From NCBI RefSeq assembly GCF_937873925.1, contig NZ_CALNAT010000101.1:1-28272 (forward strand): a DNA stretch of 28,272 bases, in the 5' to 3' direction. The notes under the pieces are model-generated. The model searched no databases, was not told the origin of the DNA, and saw only the letters and a list, made by a program, of their open reading frames with translations. Source of the DNA: an uncultured Proteiniphilum sp. (GTDB lineage Bacteria; Bacteroidota; Bacteroidia; Bacteroidales; Dysgonomonadaceae). A program made the position numbers and the translations under genes. Shown piece by piece: positions 24,075-28,272 of the stretch; position 1 is the first letter of the stretch; each line of letters starts with the position of its first letter.

Positions 24075-24096
24075 CCCCCTGTTTCGCAGAGTGGGG
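24075..24096 (-). terminator. Weak candidate terminator after the TolC-like gene
   Basis: On the minus strand CCCC (24096-24093) and CTG pair with CAG and GGGG (24078-24075) with a small bulge. A T-run comes only about 15 bases later, so this is a weak call. Confidence 0.3.
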
Positions 24097-24114
24097 ATAA
24101 ATCAACTATTGGCC

Positions 24115-25452
24115 CTACCTGACTTTTTCCAAAGCGAGCAAACTCGTGATAATATCGTAGGCCGATTGCAGGTAACTCTGCTGTGCATTTTGCAGTGCGC
24201 GTTGTTCCTTCATAAGATCCTGTTGCAGGATGTACCCTTTTTCAAATTCCAATTGGGCGGCTTTCATATTTTGTTGACTCATCTCCAGATTTTCCCGACT
24301 CAAGAGGTAGCTTTTTCTGCGGAGTTCGAGTTGCGACTGTTCATGGAGCTTTTCTTTCGCCCTTGTGTTGCGTATATCACGCAAATTTTCCGTTTCGATC
24401 TGTTGCCGGAACCGTAACCTTGAGAGCTCATTGGATGTTTGGAGCGATTGGGTAATGGGAACTTTTACTGACAATCCGATATAGCTGTAACCGCGCCACG
24501 AATGGGTGTCGAACAGCGTCAACCGTCTGTTGTAGTAATTGGTGCCGAGATACCCGTTTAATGAGAGGGTGGGGGCGTACTTCCACGAGGCGGATTTAAC
24601 GCGTATGGCTGCCAGTTCAACTATTTCGTTTTGTTTCATCTCTTCCAAACCACCCGTGGGAATAGCAGTGGAAAATGCCTGTTCTATTTTTTCGAGCAAT
24701 TCGGGAATACTTTCCTCCGGATCGAGAATAGCAATATTTTCCGGCGTGATCTCTTCCCCCATCAGGTATAGGAGTTCTGCCTTGCTGTCCCGCGCGATTT
24801 TTTCTGCCTGGAGATAGTTGACCACCGATTCGTTGTATGCCTTGTGAGCGTCATTCCTCTCAGTCAAAGATATTTTTTCCCGTTTGTATAATGCGTCGGA
24901 TGTTTTTAGCAGTTGTGCAAAATAGGTGGTGTCGTTCCTCAGTAACTGCTCCTGCTCCAATGCAAGAACACATCCGGCATAGGCAGTGGCAATCTCCGTC
25001 CGCAAGTCTTGCTCCGAGATCAACGCGTCGTATTCCCGGATTTTTAGTTGCAGCCTTTTCTCGTCTGCCCCGAACACTTTTTCAGGGCTGAGCAGGTCGT
25101 AAGCAAGGTTCAATCCGGTGGATGAGTTCCACTCGGTATTGAATTTCAGGTACATCGACTCATTTTCCCCGGCATCGGGATTAAATAGATGAGCGGGTAC
25201 CGGTGTGGAGGGGATGATCAGATTTCGTCTCAAGTCACCTGATGCATACAGGGTGGGGATATGTTGTAAACGTGCTTCCCTCCATTGCAATCTGGCCCCT
25301 TCGACCTCCATTTTTTGTATATTCTGGCTGGGAGAGCGTCTTATAGCATAAGTAATCGCTTCGTCCAGGGATAGCCGGTCAATCGGGATTTCCTGAGCCG
25401 ATATAATGGTCGAGAAGTATATAGTTACATAAAACACAATGGATCGTTTCAT
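24115..25452 (-). CDS. TolC-family outer-membrane efflux protein of an ABC exporter
   Basis: This 445-residue outer-membrane channel is likely to complete the tripartite exporter encoded upstream. A signal peptide (MKRSIVFYVTIYFSTIISAQ) leads to the conserved LSLDEAITYAIRRSPSQNIQ start of outer-membrane efflux proteins. Two long helical repeats follow, with heptad stretches around 190-260 and 350-440; the end reads QQDLMKEQRALQNAQQSYLQ. The order of genes on the minus strand is ATPase, membrane-fusion protein, permease, channel, and the gap after the permease is about 100 bases, so they are probably one operon. Cargo is unknown. Confidence 0.87.
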   Translation of the reverse strand: MKRSIVFYVTIYFSTIISAQEIPIDRLSLDEAITYAIRRSPSQNIQKMEVEGARLQWREARLQHIPTLYASGDLRRNLIIPSTPVPAHLFNPDAGENESMYLKFNTEWNSSTGLNLAYDLLSPEKVFGADEKRLQLKIREYDALISEQDLRTEIATAYAGCVLALEQEQLLRNDTTYFAQLLKTSDALYKREKISLTERNDAHKAYNESVVNYLQAEKIARDSKAELLYLMGEEITPENIAILDPEESIPELLEKIEQAFSTAIPTGGLEEMKQNEIVELAAIRVKSASWKYAPTLSLNGYLGTNYYNRRLTLFDTHSWRGYSYIGLSVKVPITQSLQTSNELSRLRFRQQIETENLRDIRNTRAKEKLHEQSQLELRRKSYLLSRENLEMSQQNMKAAQLEFEKGYILQQDLMKEQRALQNAQQSYLQSAYDIITSLLALEKVR

Positions 25453-25554
25453 ACGTCAATATTTAGACTAAAAACTAAAAGTAAAAAATGATTTGGTGTT
25501 TAGCCGATCAAATCAGCATATCATCGAATTATCACATTTTCAAATTGATCTATC

Positions 25555-26691
25555 TTATCGAAACACGGAGGAGGGCTCCACTTTCTTTAGTTTCCTGATG
25601 GAAAAATAGGAACTCCCCACCGAGATGAGCAGGGTAGTCATAAAGAGGAACAAAAGGAAAGGAGGAGTAAGGGCGATGATCAGTCCTGCTTTTGCCATTC
25701 CTATTTTGGTAATCAACAGCAACACGAGTGAGATAGAGAATCCGATGGCCGCGTAGATGACCGATTGGGCGACCACCAGGCGGGTGACGTACCGGCTCGA
25801 TGCACCGATGGCTTTCAGCGTTCCGTAATCTTTCAGGCGGTCGTAAGTGGCAGAATACATAGTGAGGCCGATAATAAAGAATCCGCTGATGATCCCGAAA
25901 ACAATCAAAGTGGCAAAGCTCATTCCCATGTTGTTTGCGGTCATTACATTCACGATAGAAGTGATTCCCAGTTTGTCGGAGCGCCACGCTTTCAGGTCGG
26001 GTGCCATTTGGTTGATATGGGAAATAACCGGTTCTATTTTTGACGGATCGTTCACAGTAACAACAATTCCGCTGATCATATAATCCGGTAATCCCGAATA
26101 GTAACGTGCTTTGGACGTAGTGGAATACAACAGGGGCGTGGAGAATCCCCTGGCCTTTTTTGTGATGATCCCTATGGTAGCTGTTTTTCCGTTTATCTCG
26201 AGATTTGTTCCCTGTTCCGTAGTATATCCGAAAGTTTTGTTATCATAAAAATCGGCGGAAATGATTCCGGGAAACGGGAAATGATGCATCGATCCCGAAA
26301 GGATCTGTCCTGCATGGGGCCCCGCCGCCATTACCGGGTAATCGCTCCCTATGATCATGGCCGCAGCATCTTTTCCGTTCGGGAATTTCAGAGATACGTT
26401 GGCAGCGACAAAACCGTGGGTGTCGTCGACCCCTTCCATGCTCCTGAGTTGATTCACCCACCGTGTGTCGAAAGGGGACAACTGATTGATATTGGTGGTC
26501 TGTTTCTTCACGACAAAAATTTGGGAACAGTCGGGATTGGCATTCCGGATAATCCCCCTTATCAGGTCGGAGAGGTAGAAAAACATGCCCAGCTCAACCC
26601 CTATCAGGTAAATGCTTATGACGATAGCGGTAAGGATACCAAAACTCTTGGATTTCTCGAAAGAAACAAACTTGTAAGCTGTTGCAAACAT
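25555..26691 (-). CDS. ABC exporter permease, DevC/MacB-like (FtsX fold)
   Basis: From ATG 26691 (MFATAYKFVSFEKSKSFGIL) the protein has 378 residues. It has one membrane helix near residues 17-40, a large periplasmic domain (about 45-250), and three more helices from about 260, ending EPSSVFR. The order is that of MacB/DevC permeases, which use mechanical movement instead of a transport channel. The cytoplasmic segment DRLKDYGTLKAIGASSRYV is the FtsX-type coupling helix touching the ATPase. A start at 26718 would overlap the upstream stop by 22 bases. It lies between the membrane-fusion and TolC genes. Substrate unknown. Confidence 0.88.
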   Translation of the reverse strand: MFATAYKFVSFEKSKSFGILTAIVISIYLIGVELGMFFYLSDLIRGIIRNANPDCSQIFVVKKQTTNINQLSPFDTRWVNQLRSMEGVDDTHGFVAANVSLKFPNGKDAAAMIIGSDYPVMAAGPHAGQILSGSMHHFPFPGIISADFYDNKTFGYTTEQGTNLEINGKTATIGIITKKARGFSTPLLYSTTSKARYYSGLPDYMISGIVVTVNDPSKIEPVISHINQMAPDLKAWRSDKLGITSIVNVMTANNMGMSFATLIVFGIISGFFIIGLTMYSATYDRLKDYGTLKAIGASSRYVTRLVVAQSVIYAAIGFSISLVLLLITKIGMAKAGLIIALTPPFLLFLFMTTLLISVGSSYFSIRKLKKVEPSSVFR

Positions 26692-26696
26692 ACCGG

Positions 26697-27629
26697 TTAA
26701 TTTAAATGGACCACGCATTCCACTTTTGTATCGATAAGCGGGGTGGTATTGGCATGACGCAAAGAGATCTCAATCTCACGCACACGGCGGTCTTCCAGAT
26801 CGGTTCCGCTATCGGAGAAAAGTGATTTCCGTTTCAGGTCGGGAGAGATATGCAGGATTTCCTCATCGGTTGACAGGACGGAATCCCCTCCTGTCAACTT
26901 GAGAGAACAGCGCTGTCCTACAGCCAGTTTATCGGCGAATAACTCATCGATCTCGGCCCGCACGATGAGGGGGCCCTCCGGCGATATGCGGGCGTATGTT
27001 TCGTGCAAGTCAACCGCCTCCCCCACGCGCGGGGTGATATCGAGAAGGATACCCTCTATGGGAGTCCTGAACTGCCTACGTTCGAGCGCCGCCAGCCCGG
27101 ATGTACGTTGAATGGTAGTTTCATCCAGTTGGGCCTGCTGCATCTTGTAGTCGCTCTCCAGCTTTTTTAATCGCTCCACACCCAGATCGTACTCGTTTTG
27201 CAGCGTACGTACGTTCTCTCCCGTGGCGGCGCCCACCTCGAGCAATTCCCGTGCGTCCTTCAACCGGCGGAATTTTTCGGCAAGAGCCAATTTCTCCTGA
27301 AGGAGTATCGATTTTACGGACTCCACGGCATGCCGCTGCGAGACGATGCGCGAATCGGTTTCTCTGACAGAGAGAACTTCGTCCGTCTCGTCCACCGCAA
27401 GCAGGACATCCCCCACTTTTACCGTATCGCCCGCTTTAAACCGTACTTTCGTCACAATTCCCGAAGCCGGGGACGCCAACTCGCTTACTCCTCCCTGGGG
27501 AGTGATTTTGCCTATTCCCATGATGTGCGTGACAGGAGGCGCCTGTATTGGATCTGAATTCTCTTTTTTATGGTTACAGGCTGCGATGAGCAATATCGAT
27601 GCCAGCAGCCATATCTGTTTTCTTTTCAT
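26697..27629 (-). CDS. Membrane-fusion lipoprotein, DevB/HlyD-like
   Basis: This 310-residue periplasmic adaptor joins the permease to the TolC channel. The N-terminus MKRKQIWLLASILLIAACNH is a lipoprotein signal with lipobox IAAC (C18). The biotinyl/lipoyl half-motif GIVTKVRFKAGDTVKVGDVL (53-72) is followed by a long coiled coil (about 80-170). The other half-motif is FRTPIEGILLDITPRVGEAV, and the barrel domain closes the protein. This is the DevB kind of adaptor associated with MacB-type permeases. It lies directly upstream of the permease and 60 bases after the ATPase gene. Confidence 0.88.
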   Translation of the reverse strand: MKRKQIWLLASILLIAACNHKKENSDPIQAPPVTHIMGIGKITPQGGVSELASPASGIVTKVRFKAGDTVKVGDVLLAVDETDEVLSVRETDSRIVSQRHAVESVKSILLQEKLALAEKFRRLKDARELLEVGAATGENVRTLQNEYDLGVERLKKLESDYKMQQAQLDETTIQRTSGLAALERRQFRTPIEGILLDITPRVGEAVDLHETYARISPEGPLIVRAEIDELFADKLAVGQRCSLKLTGGDSVLSTDEEILHISPDLKRKSLFSDSGTDLEDRRVREIEISLRHANTTPLIDTKVECVVHLN

Positions 27630-27689
27630 TTTGTGACAGGTTTACAGTCTTGTACGTTTATTGCAAGACACAAGTTTATAACGGGATAA

Positions 27690-28272
27690 TTAAAATTCCT
27701 CCCCCGGATCGCTTTCCCTGATTGTTCCTTCCGATACGTAAATGGTACGGTCGGCATATTTTTTTAATCGCATATCGTGTGTTACGATGATCACCGCACG
27801 ATCATCGCGTGCGAGACGACTCAACATATCCATTACCTGGCGTGCGCTGTGATGGTCGAGCGATGCCGTAGGTTCATCACACAATATCAGTCGGGGATCG
27901 GAGATCAGCGAACGGGCTACGGCTATACGTTGCTGTTGTCCGCCGCTCAGATTCCGGGGCAGGCTGTACGCACGATCCTCCATATTGAAAGTGCGTATAA
28001 GATCAAGCGCTTTTTTTCTGGCTTCTTTCCGGTGTACGCCCTGTAAAATAAGCGGCTGCATCACGTTTTCCAATGCATTGAGTGGTGACAAAAGATTAAA
28101 ACCCTGGAAAACAAAACCGATCTGCCGGAGCCTTAATGTAGCCAGTTGCGTTTCCGAAAGTTCGTTGACACAGGTATCGCCCACCCACACTTTACCGCCG
28201 GTAGGGTAGATGACACATCCCAGCAACGACAAAAGAGTGGTTTTGCCGGAACCCGAAGGGCCAACGACTAAG
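27690..28272 (-). CDS. ABC exporter ATPase, DevA/LolD/MacB-like (N-terminus outside the window)
   Basis: The coding frame runs off the right edge of the window, so the true start is missing. The visible part begins LVVGPSGSGKTTLL, containing Walker A. It continues with the Q-loop (RQIGFVFQGFNLLSPLNALE), signature LSGGQQQRIAVARSL, Walker B LILCDEPTASLD, and the H-loop (VIIVTHDMRLKKYADR). These are typical of the MacB/LolD ATPase subfamily. TTG at 28232 would be an internal codon, not a start. It powers the exporter encoded downstream. Confidence 0.9.
   Translation of the reverse strand, partial: LVVGPSGSGKTTLLSLLGCVIYPTGGKVWVGDTCVNELSETQLATLRLRQIGFVFQGFNLLSPLNALENVMQPLILQGVHRKEARKKALDLIRTFNMEDRAYSLPRNLSGGQQQRIAVARSLISDPRLILCDEPTASLDHHSARQVMDMLSRLARDDRAVIIVTHDMRLKKYADRTIYVSEGTIRESDPGEEF

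Larger units (their letters stand above)
23693..24114. other. Intergenic region: ABC-F leader, promoter, operator-like repeats and exporter 3' end
   Basis: No gene was found. The stretch holds the ABC-F leader and promoter. It also has a direct repeat ATTTTGTACG (23959-23968 and 23981-23990, 22 bp apart), the palindrome TTGTACGTACAA (23962-23973), and a GC hairpin near the exporter end (24075-24096). Confidence 0.5.

Noticed and set aside
25550..25987. 145-codon minus-strand frame overlapping the exporter permease
   Set aside because: It is the shifted frame of the permease gene; residues are Arg/His-rich and without domain character.
1..28272. CRISPR arrays, insertion sequences, integrase or transposase genes
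   Set aside because: No regularly spaced repeats and no transposase or recombinase motifs were seen on either strand.

Overview
The window reads as chromosomal DNA of a member of the Bacteroidota. The evidence is: several copies of the phylum's characteristic -7 promoter box TAnnTTTG with start codons that mostly lack Shine-Dalgarno sequences; phylum-typical families (DUF3127, a DUF6769-like His-rich protein, a DUF2683/YoeB toxin-antitoxin pair, an HMA-AraC regulator); and moderate G+C. A genus cannot be named from sequence alone. Dysgonomonas/Proteiniphilum-like Bacteroidales and Sphingobacteriales are both plausible.

Layout. (1) 1-70: the 3' end of a tRNA, probably tRNA-Ser, and its terminator. 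(2) 191-3178: one large, AT-rich gene for a 995-residue protein with about eight zinc-knuckle/treble-clef-like repeats around a central PD-(D/E)XK/Vsr-like nuclease core. It is followed by a gene remnant and looks acquired next to the tRNA. This is the least explained gene here and the best candidate for something undescribed. (3) 3306-10378 (minus): a DUF3127 OB-fold-like protein, remnants of a deleted AraC-type regulator, then a heavy-metal RND efflux operon (CzcC/CusC-, CzcA/CusA- and CzcB/CusB-like) preceded by a His/Cys-rich secreted protein. (4) 10556-13625: a minus-strand set of redox genes (luciferase-like flavin oxidoreductase, FrnE/DsbA-like oxidoreductase, tiny lipoprotein, frameshifted NADP-binding reductase) divergent from an HxlR-type regulator, with a perfect inverted repeat between two divergent promoters. 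(5) 13704-18454 (minus): a copper P-type ATPase, an AlkC/AlkD-like DNA alkylation repair protein, a DUF3795 Cys-rich protein and an AraC regulator carrying an N-terminal CxxC metal-binding domain. (6) 18646-20520: a zinc alcohol dehydrogenase and an SDR. (7) 20895-21372: a YoeB/DUF2683 toxin-antitoxin pair. (8) 21494-23692: an SRPBCC protein and an ABC-F ATPase with a structured leader. (9) 24115-28272: a tripartite ABC exporter (TolC-like, permease, membrane-fusion lipoprotein, ATPase); the ATPase runs off the window end.

How the parts fit. Metal efflux is the main theme. The RND pump would move metal from the periplasm across the outer membrane, CopA would move Cu(I) out of the cytoplasm, and the HMA-AraC protein is the obvious local candidate for sensing the metal. 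The HxlR unit looks like a self-contained thiol/quinone or electrophile response. Intergenic DNA is rich in palindromes, several sitting on -7 boxes, so the control regions are the other part worth a close look. Two broken genes (an AraC remnant and a frameshifted reductase) and two unassigned gene tails show ongoing turnover.
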